A stretch of DNA of 8,192 bases, taken from positions 1 through 8,192 of the forward strand of contig JABSQL010000484.1 in NCBI GenBank assembly GCA_013215865.1. Direction: 5' to 3'. Both the position numbers and the translations under genes were made by a program. Under the pieces are notes generated by a model, which did no database searches, was not told where the DNA came from, and saw nothing but the letters and a program-made list of their open reading frames with translations. The DNA is from Candidatus Margulisiibacteriota bacterium. GTDB lineage: Bacteria > Margulisbacteria > Marinamargulisbacteria > DT-59. Positions within the stretch are counted from its first letter, which is position 1, and every line of letters starts with the position of its first letter. This document shows positions 1 through 5,493 of the stretch, piece after piece.

Positions 1-1
1 A

Positions 2-301
2 GCAACCGCGCCCAAAAGTAATGCCGCTTATGTGGCCATCGATGCCGCGCTGGATCGGATCAAACAAGGCGACACGCAGCCGGTACCGCACTACTTACGC
101 ACACGACAGTCTCAGGCCATGGCATCCGAAAAAAGTGACAAACATTACAAATACCCACACGATTATCCGTATAGCATGGTCTCTCAAGACTACTGGGACA
201 ATGCCGAACAGTTTTACAAACCCAAAGCCATTGGCTTCGAACGGGAGATTCAAAAGCGGATGAACTGGGCACGGCAAGCTAAAAAAAGCGGGGATTGCTA
301 A
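2..301 (+). CDS. rarA: RarA (MgsA) AAA+ ATPase, C-terminal 99 residues
   Basis: This is the 3' end of replication-associated recombination protein A, a clamp-loader-like AAA+ ATPase that acts at stalled replication forks. The reading frame is open from base 2, and the gene start lies outside the window. The segment begins ATAPKSNAAYVAIDAAL, the lid/tetramerisation region typical of RarA. It contains HYKYPHDYP and then FYKPKAIGFEREIQKR, both characteristic of the family C-terminus, while the AAA+ core is not visible. The final codons GDC and the TAA stop are contributed by the terminus of the IS1-family element that starts at 291, so the native stop has been displaced, apparently with little loss because RarA normally ends near here. 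The base composition is richer in GC than the following DNA, consistent with core chromosome. The family call is by recognition and is firm. Confidence 0.9.
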   Translation, partial: ATAPKSNAAYVAIDAALDRIKQGDTQPVPHYLRTRQSQAMASEKSDKHYKYPHDYPYSMVSQDYWDNAEQFYKPKAIGFEREIQKRMNWARQAKKSGDC

Positions 302-771
302 ATATAGACAGATAATGGTATTCTTTTATCAAAATGCCTTTCAGACCATTATGTTAAGAATGGAATCAAATATAATAAGCAGCGCTACAAATGTAAAAAA
401 TGTGGATGTCATTTCACACAATCTCATAAACGTGGCGCAAGCTTAGAGACAAAGTTAATGGCGCTAAATCTATTGGAAGCCGAGGCAGAAAGGCCTACAA
501 AAAACTAATTGAGCAGCTCAAAACATATTCAGTGGGCCAGTATGCTACGGACGAGTGGAAGATTTACAAGTCGCTCCCAAAAGATAAACATGTAACCGGA
601 AAAAAATATACAACTCAAATTGAGAGCTTAAATGCAAACATCAGGCATTACTTGGCCAGATTTAGACGGAAATCACGATGCTATTCAAAATGCCCTGTCA
701 TGGTTGAACTCTCTTTGTTCCTGTTGTTTTACAAGCATCTATATGAATGTCTGTTTTAAATTAGCAGTCCC
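291..771 (+). mobile_element. IS1-family element, internally deleted remnant
   Basis: The element is bounded by imperfect terminal inverted repeats: GGGATTGCTAA at 291 and the reverse complement GGGACTGCTAA ending at 771. It carries a broken transposase. The same two termini recur at 6632-6754, and the left terminus recurs at 8055. I find no 8- or 9-bp target duplication: the left flank is AAAAAGCG and the right flank AATGAGAT. The copy has therefore probably been rearranged after insertion, or arose by recombination between two copies. It sits exactly between the end of rarA and an ORF6N gene tail, that is, at the junction of chromosomal and accessory DNA. Confidence 0.85.
329..756 (+). pseudogene. 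IS1-family transposase (InsA/InsB), frameshifted and deleted
   Basis: The first part (329 to about 470) reads in one frame as a zinc-ribbon InsA-like sequence with CLSDHYVKNGIKYNKQRYKC, then KKCGCHF, SHKRGASLE and MALNL. It has no in-frame start codon; the nearby ATG at 315 is in another frame. Near 470 the frame changes to SRGRKAYKKLIEQLKTY, followed by ATDEW (a catalytic aspartate), QIESLNANIRHYLARFRRK (the catalytic glutamate) and a stop at 754-756. The segment carrying the InsA C-terminus, its helix-turn-helix and the first catalytic aspartate is missing, roughly 100 codons by comparison with the family. The gene cannot encode an active transposase. The second half alone forms an ORF from ATG 532, but that is only the C-terminal end of the DDE domain. 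Confidence 0.85.
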
Positions 772-833
772 AATGAGATATGCGACTACAATTTTTAGTC
801 ATTGTCCGTTAAGAAACCAATTTTTATTTTGCT
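772..833. repeat. Direct repeat A, partner of 3226-3287
   Basis: This copy shares AATGAGA, seven dissimilar bases, then CTACAATTTT and about 38 more nearly identical bases with the copy at 3226-3287. I count 55 of 62 matching positions. The two copies bracket the abiE operon in direct orientation. The repeat covers the end of the ORF6N reading frame plus the bases just after its stop. Confidence 0.8.
795..833 (-). pseudogene. 3' tail of a second ORF6N-family gene
   Basis: On the minus strand this stretch encodes SKIKIGFLTDND followed by a TAA stop. That is identical at the protein level to the last 12 residues of the intact ORF6N protein encoded at 3249-3764. The surrounding DNA (772-833) aligns without gaps to 3226-3287, with only a few mismatches mostly in a 7-base stretch. 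Upstream of the serine codon the similarity stops abruptly, so only the tail remains. The IS1-family remnant abuts it directly on the other side. I infer that a second ORF6N copy once stood here. Confidence 0.75.
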
Positions 834-915
834 GTAATATGCGGATATTTCTAACTCTCCAGGCTGGTTAAAGCTGTCTGAGGTTTGTATTTTTTCAGGC
901 ATATTAAACTATACG

Positions 916-938
916 TAGTTCATTATAATAATGAACTA
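916..938. promoter_or_regulatory. Perfect 23-bp palindrome, probable AbiEi operator 1
   Basis: The arms TAGTTCATTAT and ATAATGAACTA flank a single central A, giving a perfect 23-bp inverted repeat upstream of abiEi. From memory of studied AbiE systems, AbiEi represses its own operon by binding paired inverted repeats of about this length in the promoter. The size and position here fit that model. Binding itself is inferred. Confidence 0.7.
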
Positions 939-967
939 CTCATGTTGTGATATACTTATTTCTTAAA

Positions 968-996
968 TTAGTATATTATAAGTATTGTAGTATACT
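968..996 (+). promoter_or_regulatory. Possible abiE promoter
   Basis: A weak -35 TTAGTA (968-973) and a good -10 TATACT (991-996) are separated by 17 bases. The -10 lies inside the second 23-bp inverted repeat, so a bound AbiEi would block it. Other AT-rich hexamers nearby could serve instead, so the exact promoter is uncertain. Confidence 0.4.
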
Positions 997-1010
997 ACTA
1001 TAGTGAACTA
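988..1010. promoter_or_regulatory. Imperfect 23-bp inverted repeat, probable AbiEi operator 2
   Basis: TAGTATACTAC and ATAGTGAACTA flank a central T. The right arm closely matches the right arm of the perfect palindrome at 916-938 (TGAACTA is shared), and 8 of 11 arm positions are self-complementary. The two centres lie 72 bp apart. The pairing of one perfect and one degenerate site just upstream of abiEi supports a cooperative operator. Confidence 0.6.
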
Positions 1011-1029
1011 TTAAGGTTAAGATATAGTT

Positions 1030-1815
1030 ATGAGAAGACCAAAAGAAGAATTAGGAAAATTATTAAGAGAAGTAGGTATTATATTTACTGTAGAAGTGGC
1101 AGCAAGTGTACTAGGGGCCTCCCGCACTGACACAGCTAAAATACTTGCTCGTTGGACCAAACAAGGTTGGCTGACGCGTATACGGCGAGGTTTATATGCC
1201 AGAGTTCCGATTGAAGCTATAAATACAGACCAGGCATTAGAGGATGCATGGATTACTGTTCCTGAGCTATTTTCGCCTTGCTATATCGGAGGATGGTCAG
1301 CAGCAGAGTATTGGGATTTAACAGAGCAAATATTTAGAAGTATCTGTGTGCTTACAACACGTTCTCTCGTTAAGAAAATGATAGACGTACACAATATCTC
1401 TTTTTTTCTTGGAAAAATAAGCACGAACCTTATGTTTGGAACAAAAACAGTTTGGAGAAATGATAGAAAAATCCAAATTTCTGATCCCCACAAAACGATC
1501 ATTGATATGCTTCATAATCCTCAGGTTGGGGGAGGTATCCATCATGTTATAGATTGCATTAAAGAGTACCTGAAAAGTAACCATTATGATGCAGACTTAT
1601 TGATCAGTTATGCAAAACAAATGAAGAATGGTACGGTATTCAAGCGTTTGGGTTATATTGCTGAATGTCTTCTAGGAAATAGTCACAAACTTACAAAATT
1701 AAGTCATTTACATATTACAAAAGGTTACTCATACCTTGACCCAGAAATAAAAAAAGCTAATTTAGTTACACGATGGCATTTGTTTGTACCTGAAGGTCTA
1801 AGGAAAATAATATGA
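1030..1815 (+). CDS. abiEi: AbiEi-type antitoxin / autorepressor of a type IV toxin-antitoxin system
   Basis: The protein has 261 residues. Residues 1-60 form a winged helix-turn-helix (VEVAASVLGASRTDTAKILARW, then the wing LTRIRRGLYARVP), the N-terminal DNA-binding domain of AbiEi antitoxins. The following segment, with CYIGGWSAAEYW and LTTRS near residues 84-111, is the conserved start of the AbiEi C-terminal antitoxin domain. In this family the N-terminal domain represses the operon and the C-terminal domain counteracts AbiEii without stable complex formation. The ATG at 1030 gives the full winged helix, but its ribosome-binding site is poor: AAGG lies about 13 bases upstream, which may keep expression low. 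The stop overlaps the abiEii start as ATGA, so the two genes are translationally coupled. The two 23-bp inverted repeats upstream fit autoregulation. Confidence 0.85.
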   Translation: MRRPKEELGKLLREVGIIFTVEVAASVLGASRTDTAKILARWTKQGWLTRIRRGLYARVPIEAINTDQALEDAWITVPELFSPCYIGGWSAAEYWDLTEQIFRSICVLTTRSLVKKMIDVHNISFFLGKISTNLMFGTKTVWRNDRKIQISDPHKTIIDMLHNPQVGGGIHHVIDCIKEYLKSNHYDADLLISYAKQMKNGTVFKRLGYIAECLLGNSHKLTKLSHLHITKGYSYLDPEIKKANLVTRWHLFVPEGLRKII

Positions 1816-3071
1816 TTCATAAAAATGAGATTCGTGAACTTGCAACGATCACTAATTTAGAAGCCCATGTGATTGAAAAGGATTATTTACTTGGATGGAT
1901 TTTAGCTGGGATTCATCAACACGAGATAGGAAAGACTTGGGTTTTTAAGGGAGGAACCTGTCTTAAAAAGTGCTATTTCGATACATATCGTTTCTCAGAA
2001 GATTTGGATTTTACACTTAGATATTCTTCCCATATTGATCAGCAATATTTACAAAAGGTTTTTGCTGATATAAGCGAATGGATATATGAAGAGGCAGGAA
2101 TTGATCTTCCAGTTGATCGCATGATGTTTGATGTATATCCAAATTCTCGAGGCGTTTCATCATGCCAAGGAAGGCTATTCTATCGAGGGCCAGTCTCCCC
2201 TAGTTCTCCTAGACAGATGCCTCGGATCAAGCTGGATTTATCTGTGGATGAAGTCATTGTGGAACCTGTTGTGCTTAATGCTGTCACACATAATTATTCG
2301 GATGCGCCGAAATCAGGCATTCATATTCATTGCTACAATTATGCAGAAGTCTTTGCAGAGAAAACTCGTGCCTTAGGAGAACGTACGAGGCCACGTGATT
2401 TATACGATGTCATCAATTTTTATCGACGGCCTGAATCTGAAAAAATAGCATTTGATGTAAAAAGAATCCTCAGGAAAAAATGTGAATTTAAAGGTATCAG
2501 TATACCAACTTATAAAGCAATAGAGTCCCACAAGGAAGAGTGTGTTGCTGGCTGGAAACAACAACTTAGCCATCAACTACAAGCATTACCTCCATTTAAT
2601 TCTTTTTGGGACGAACTTCCAACGTTTTTCAATTGGCTATATAACCCAGAGAGTAAAGTGGCTGTCCCTCTAGAGCATTTTCCTCCCCAACAAGGTTCGA
2701 GTATGCCAGATGCGCCTATTAATTTGAGAAACTATGCACATAAGTCAAAAGAATTAGGCATCTTGGATAAGGTACGTTTTGCAGCATCAAATCATTTATG
2801 TATCAGGTTGCATTATCGTAAAAAGGGTAATATTGAAAAAACATATCTTATAGAGCCCTATTCTCTCAATGAAACGTCAGAAGGTAATTTGCTTTTACAT
2901 TCTTTAAAACATAACACAGAGGATATTAGAGCACTTCGTATTGATAGAATATTGGATACTCAGATAACGGACCAAACATTTATACCGAAATACAAGATTG
3001 ATTTAATCCCTAATAATGTCAGCAATACTATGCTAAAAACCCGATACATGCCAAAACGCAGTCTCTCTTAA
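1812..3071 (+). CDS. abiEii: AbiEii-type nucleotidyltransferase toxin with C-terminal WYL-like domain
   Basis: The protein has 419 residues. The AbiEii/AbiGii nucleotidyltransferase signature is intact: VFKGGTCLKKCYF (Gly47-Gly48), then RFSEDLDF (Asp64, Asp66), a third acidic residue in KLDLS (Asp142), and the downstream KTRALGERTRPRDLYD (Lys184, Asp196). Toxins of this family transfer nucleotides, with tRNA acceptor ends shown as targets for some relatives; the substrate here is unknown. Residues about 317-400 form a separate region with YLIEPYSLNETSEGNLLLHSL, RALRIDRI and FIPKYKIDL. This matches the layout of WYL ligand-binding domains and makes the protein longer than minimal AbiEii toxins of about 300 residues. 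AAGGA lies 7 bases before the ATG, a better ribosome-binding site than that of abiEi. No clear terminator follows. Catalytic residues are present, so the toxin is probably active. Confidence 0.85.
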   Translation: MIHKNEIRELATITNLEAHVIEKDYLLGWILAGIHQHEIGKTWVFKGGTCLKKCYFDTYRFSEDLDFTLRYSSHIDQQYLQKVFADISEWIYEEAGIDLPVDRMMFDVYPNSRGVSSCQGRLFYRGPVSPSSPRQMPRIKLDLSVDEVIVEPVVLNAVTHNYSDAPKSGIHIHCYNYAEVFAEKTRALGERTRPRDLYDVINFYRRPESEKIAFDVKRILRKKCEFKGISIPTYKAIESHKEECVAGWKQQLSHQLQALPPFNSFWDELPTFFNWLYNPESKVAVPLEHFPPQQGSSMPDAPINLRNYAHKSKELGILDKVRFAASNHLCIRLHYRKKGNIEKTYLIEPYSLNETSEGNLLLHSLKHNTEDIRALRIDRILDTQITDQTFIPKYKIDLIPNNVSNTMLKTRYMPKRSLS

Positions 3072-3173
3072 CAAGCGGGGCATTTGCTGGGGCTTATAAA
3101 AGGTAAAATGTATTTTCATGCGAATCCAGCACACGCCAGAAATGGCCATTAATTTCCAGAGGAAGGCCTTGTC

Positions 3174-3239
3174 ATATTTTGTTAAATTGGATTTTCCCAT
3201 CATAGGCATGGCAGTATTTTAGCATAATGAGAGGAGCTG
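3174..3239. repeat. Repeat B, diverged copy of the region upstream of the ORF6N gene
   Basis: This stretch shares TTTGTTAA(A/T)TTGG, then ATTTTCCCATCAT, then GTATTTTA(A/G)CAT and GGAGCT with 3802-3890, with a shorter spacer here. It joins directly to repeat A's partner at 3226-3287. The DNA after the intact ORF6N gene on the minus strand therefore resembles the DNA before it. The whole interval 3072-3248 contains no convincing gene; on the minus strand repeat B encodes only MLKYCHAYDGKIQFNKI before a stop. Confidence 0.7.
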
Positions 3240-3248
3240 CTACAATTT

Positions 3249-3764
3249 TCAGTCATTGTCCGTTAAGAAGCCAATTTTTATTTTGCTTCTGTCAGGGTTG
3301 ACTATATGCTTGACTGCCTCAAAAACAACTCTAAATTGCTGATCATATTTCCTTTCCATATGTTCAATTTTTTCTTTCAAATCTTTGTTTAGCGACACCA
3401 TGTCCCGTAGCTTTACAAATGTACGAACTATCTGAATGCTAACATCAATGGCAGTTTTGCTTTTAAGAATGTTGGATGTCATAAGAACACCATGCTCTGT
3501 AAAAGCATAGGGTAAATATTTAGGGTGCGTTCCTCTTCGATTATCTAAGATCACATTTTGTGATCTTAAAGAATTCCATTCCGATTCTGTTAAGTGAAAA
3601 AGAAAATCATCTGGAAATCGGTTAATGTTTCTTTTAACAGCTTGATTTAAAGCGCGAGTATCAATCTGATATAGATTAGACAAGTCTCTATCTAGAATAG
3701 CCTTTTTGCCTCGGATATAAATAATTTTTGAAATGATTTGGTCTTCATCCAAAACTATTTTCAT
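3249..3764 (-). CDS. ORF6N-domain protein (phage/KilA-N-related DNA-binding family)
   Basis: The protein has 171 residues. Residues about 9-100 form the ORF6N domain: YIRGKKAILDRDLSNLY, then VKRNINRFPDDFLFHLTE, and the conserved PKYLPYAFTEHGVLMTSNIL near 81-100. Residues about 115-150 are charged and helical (VSLNKDLKEKIEHMERKY), a probable coiled coil for dimerisation. ORF6N proteins are found in phages and beside restriction-modification or other defence genes and are thought to be DNA-binding regulators; no target can be read here. AAGGA lies 6 bases before the ATG. The start overlaps the stop of a possible 30-residue ORF as ATGA. The gene looks intact and of normal length. Its last 12 codons are duplicated at 795-833, and its upstream region at 3174-3239. 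Confidence 0.85.
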   Translation of the reverse strand: MKIVLDEDQIISKIIYIRGKKAILDRDLSNLYQIDTRALNQAVKRNINRFPDDFLFHLTESEWNSLRSQNVILDNRRGTHPKYLPYAFTEHGVLMTSNILKSKTAIDVSIQIVRTFVKLRDMVSLNKDLKEKIEHMERKYDQQFRVVFEAVKHIVNPDRSKIKIGFLTDND

Positions 3765-3853
3765 TCTTGGTCCTTGTTATCTCTGAGAAGTATATCTGGC
3801 AATACTTTGTTAATTTGGATTTTCCCATCATGGTCGTTGGGGTATTTTAACAT
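3761..3853 (-). CDS. Possible 30-residue ORF coupled to the ORF6N gene
   Basis: This ORF reads MLKYPNDHDGKIQINKVLPD and ten more residues. Its stop overlaps the ATG of the ORF6N gene (ATGA), which suggests translational coupling. No ribosome-binding site precedes its ATG, and the sequence matches no family I recognise. The diverged repeat at 3174-3239 keeps the first part of the frame (MLKYCHAYDGKIQFNKI) but then stops. It may be a leader peptide or simply an open stretch in a conserved upstream region; I cannot decide. Confidence 0.3.
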   Translation of the reverse strand: MLKYPNDHDGKIQINKVLPDILLRDNKDQE

Positions 3854-3890
3854 TGGGGTGGGGTTTGGGGAATGGTGGAGGAGCTACGAG
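3802..3890. repeat. Repeat C, upstream region of the ORF6N gene, related to repeat B
   Basis: This copy aligns with 3174-3239 through TTTGTTAATTTGG, ATTTTCCCATCAT, GTATTTTAACAT and GGAGCT, with a purine-rich insertion around 3855-3880. It lies 38 bases upstream of the ORF6N start codon, so it may carry that gene's expression signals. Together with repeats A and B it outlines what looks like two tandem ORF6N units. Confidence 0.65.
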
Positions 3891-3923
3891 CTTTTCAGAT
3901 ATCTCCTATTACAATATTTACTC

Positions 3924-4142
3924 CTATGGATCAATATCCCGTTCTCCATTTTTAATTGTAGGATTTTTAAGATATTCATTGTATTTTTTAGTCCATTCCT
4001 GAATACTGCCATTTATATTTGTCACACATGAAGCTAATTTAGGGATATTTTTTTGCTCGATAAAACCATCCATTCTAACAGCAGAATCTCGGATTGCTTT
4101 AGCTAACTCTATTAATTTATCAGTTTGATTAACATGTATCAT
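3924..4142 (-). CDS. Small hypothetical protein, 72 residues
   Basis: I do not recognise a family. The protein begins MIHVNQTDKLIELAKAIRDS and is mostly helix-forming, with a charged tail ending GERDIDP. There is no signal peptide, membrane segment or metal-binding motif. It starts 5 bases after the stop of the 46-residue gene, and a GGA inside the end of that gene is its only ribosome-binding candidate, at a long 13-base spacing. Translation by reinitiation after the upstream gene is therefore likely. The tight spacing suggests that the two small proteins act together, perhaps as partners of the HEPN-like protein encoded further upstream; that is inference from position only. Confidence 0.65.
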   Translation of the reverse strand: MIHVNQTDKLIELAKAIRDSAVRMDGFIEQKNIPKLASCVTNINGSIQEWTKKYNEYLKNPTIKNGERDIDP

Positions 4143-4147
4143 TTTAT

Positions 4148-4288
4148 TTAGTCCATCCTTTTTGAAAAATTCTCACTTAATTCTTTTGTTCTTTCATTTA
4201 GAACCTTTATTTGAGTAATAACTCCAGCCAGCTGTGAATCTATACCCCTTAGAGAGCAAGAAATTTCTTTAACAAAATCATCATTCAT
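4148..4288 (-). CDS. Small coiled-coil-like hypothetical protein, 46 residues
   Basis: The ORF encodes MNDDFVKEISCSLRGIDSQL, continues AGVITQIKVLNERTKELSEN and ends FSKRMD. An excellent ribosome-binding site, AGGAGG at 4296-4301, lies 7 bases before the ATG, which is strong evidence that this short frame is translated. The spacing of I, L, V and L residues suits an amphipathic helix or short coiled coil. I recognise no family. It is the first gene of a minus-strand pair with the 72-residue protein. A candidate promoter and two dyad-symmetric sites lie just upstream. Confidence 0.65.
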   Translation of the reverse strand: MNDDFVKEISCSLRGIDSQLAGVITQIKVLNERTKELSENFSKRMD

Positions 4289-4326
4289 GATATTTCCTCC
4301 TAAAAGAGGTTATTCCCTACATAATT

Positions 4327-4355
4327 TGAATATAAACGTCATCATTTGGCCTCAA
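4327..4355 (-). promoter_or_regulatory. Candidate promoter for the 46/72-residue gene pair
   Basis: On the minus strand a -35 TTGAGG (4350-4355) and a -10 TATTCA (4327-4332) are separated by 17 bases. They stand about 40 bases before the start codon at 4288. The two dyads at 4363-4414 lie just upstream of the -35, the position of an activator site. The match to consensus is moderate. Confidence 0.4.
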
Positions 4356-4362
4356 CCACAAT

Positions 4363-4414
4363 GCAAACCCCGTTTGCGTGAATGTGCACTTTATGGGCAA
4401 ATGCAACCATTTGC
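4363..4414. promoter_or_regulatory. Twin dyad-symmetric sites, possible regulator binding
   Basis: Two inverted repeats share the same half-site. The first is GCAAAC-CCC-GTTTGC at 4363-4377. The second is GCAAATG-CAAC-CATTTGC at 4397-4414, with perfect 7-bp arms. Both are followed by GT. Their centres are about 35 bp apart, in the 186-bp gap between the 268-residue gene and the small-gene pair. They may bind one regulator twice. As RNA they would form only short hairpins without a T-tract, so terminators are unlikely. Confidence 0.5.
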
Positions 4415-4474
4415 GTAGTTCTTATATTTTTTCAATCAGTATGTAGGATATAAAAATTAACACATGCCAATTAT

Positions 4475-5281
4475 TTACAAGTTTAATTCACTGATCCAAA
4501 AAGCCCCAAAATTAAATACTTTATAAGGGTCTAAACGGTTTTCTTTATAATATGTCTGAAGATTTTCTATAGCATAATCACACTGGGTTTTGAAAAAGCC
4601 ATATGGATAAATTAGGTCCCATGGATTCTCAGCTTGTAATGTATGTCTGTAGTGTATTTTATCTTGATTCGTGTCTCTTCCTTGACCAGCTTCTCTAAAT
4701 TCATGCACAAGATTACATCGGTTCAAGTAAATTAAATTTTTATGTTTTAGTTGTTCAAGCGATATTGGTTTGTTATTAACTTTAAAAATAGCATCCTCAG
4801 ATGAATTTGGACTGCATTTTTGAATATCTTCCCATTTAGGATCCTCGTCTATTGGAATAAGGCTTGAAGAATCCCAACACCCAAATAATTCGTTCACATA
4901 TTGTCTTAAGTCACTCCACTTGGGCTCAGGGTTCTGATTTAAGCACTCCCTTAAATGCAGCAAGCTTACCCTATCTTGATCACTTTCATCCCAGTCAGTA
5001 AAGTTACTCATAAAACTTGTAAATCTTTTTCTGTTTTTGTGGCTTGGATATATTGTTTTTGCCATACAATCAATAAAACTCATTAATAAAATTTTCTTAT
5101 AGGTCAAAAGTTGTTGGTCATTATTCTGTCCTTCAGAGAAAGCCAAGTTGTCTACTCTTTGAAGCGATGTACCCAAGAATTCGATAAATTTTTCAATCTC
5201 ATTATTTACAGGGTTTTCTTCCATACTATTGATCATATACCCTTTGGCTGGAATGGCAAAAAAAATAGGATTTAAGCTCAT
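4475..5281 (-). CDS. Hypothetical protein with HEPN-like RX4H motif, 268 residues
   Basis: I do not recognise a named family. Residues 183-200 read LIYLNRCNLVHEFREAGQ, in which R188-CNLV-H193 is an RX4H motif in a helical setting. That arrangement (compare RNxLVHE) is the active-site signature of many HEPN ribonucleases and is common in toxins and defence proteins. The N-terminal half contains a helical stretch (LLTYKKILLMSFIDCMAKTIYP) and the C-terminal half is aromatic-rich. It has no signal peptide or clear membrane span. The start is uncertain: the first ATG is preceded by GGAAA at short spacing, while Met16 and Met20 are alternatives. The gene is divergent from the primase remnant, with a palindromic operator between them, and lies upstream of two small genes. 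A ribonuclease role is a hypothesis; nothing else supports it. Confidence 0.6.
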   Translation of the reverse strand: MSLNPIFFAIPAKGYMINSMEENPVNNEIEKFIEFLGTSLQRVDNLAFSEGQNNDQQLLTYKKILLMSFIDCMAKTIYPSHKNRKRFTSFMSNFTDWDESDQDRVSLLHLRECLNQNPEPKWSDLRQYVNELFGCWDSSSLIPIDEDPKWEDIQKCSPNSSEDAIFKVNNKPISLEQLKHKNLIYLNRCNLVHEFREAGQGRDTNQDKIHYRHTLQAENPWDLIYPYGFFKTQCDYAIENLQTYYKENRLDPYKVFNFGAFWISELNL

Positions 5282-5317
5282 TTATTTCCGTACATAATTA
5301 GTTTTCCTCTTCGTCAC

Positions 5318-5338
5318 ATTTCGTCATAATGACGAAAT
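5318..5338. promoter_or_regulatory. Perfect 21-bp palindrome, probable operator between divergent genes
   Basis: ATTTCGTCAT and ATGACGAAAT flank one central A. A further direct copy of TTCGTCA stands at 5310-5316, making three half-sites. The site lies between the minus-strand HEPN-like gene and the plus-strand primase remnant. On the minus strand it overlaps a plausible -10 TATGAC that has a -35 TTGGAA (5347-5352) 18 bases upstream. It looks like the operator of a phage- or island-type repressor that is not encoded in view. Confidence 0.6.
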
Positions 5339-5376
5339 TAACCGAATTCCAAACCATATCCAACCACAAAACCCAT

Positions 5377-5406
5377 TTGGCACAAAACATGCAGAGAGTG
5401 TAAATA
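5377..5406 (+). promoter_or_regulatory. Candidate promoter for the primase remnant
   Basis: A -35 TTGGCA (5377-5382) and a -10 TAAATA (5401-5406) are separated by 18 bases. They lie 28 bases before the first start codon at 5434 and downstream of the 21-bp palindrome. Confidence 0.4.
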
Positions 5407-5433
5407 GCACATTCATATTAAAAGGACGACACG

Positions 5434-5493
5434 ATGACCGAAACATATCAGACAATCGATATATCGATTGTTCCAAAGCAAGAAATGAAATGA
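5434..5493 (+). CDS. Tiny ORF (19 residues) coupled to the primase remnant
   Basis: The ORF encodes MTETYQTIDISIVPKQEMK. AAAGGA lies 7 bases before the ATG, and the stop overlaps the next start as ATGA. It may be a leader peptide that couples translation, or the fused ends of a larger gene lost by deletion, as the rest of this element has clearly suffered deletions. No family is recognisable. Confidence 0.4.
   Translation: MTETYQTIDISIVPKQEMK

Noticed and set aside
60..277. Two minus-strand frames antisense to rarA, and a second plus-strand frame
   Set aside because: The RarA frame is unmistakable; these are shadows of it.
632..871. Plus-strand frame of 79 residues over the IS end and ORF6N tail
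   Set aside because: It runs across the transposase 3' end in a different frame and through the IS boundary.
1281..1584. Minus-strand frames inside abiEi
   Set aside because: They are antisense to a well-supported gene and show no motif or ribosome-binding site.
2128..2376. Plus-strand frame of 82 residues inside abiEii
   Set aside because: It overlaps the nucleotidyltransferase core in another frame; a shadow.
3094..3171. Minus-strand open stretch with LEINGHFWRVLDSHENTF, faintly like the IS6-family transposase core (INGxxxWRAVD)
   Set aside because: Only 25 codons between stops and lacking the aspartate context; too short to call a transposase remnant, though a profile search could revisit it.
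3738..4031. Plus-strand frame of 97 residues rich in aromatic and hydrophobic residues
   Set aside because: It lies antisense to the ORF6N start, the repeat C region and the 72-residue gene, has no ribosome-binding site, and its membrane-like look comes from reading AT-rich antisense DNA.
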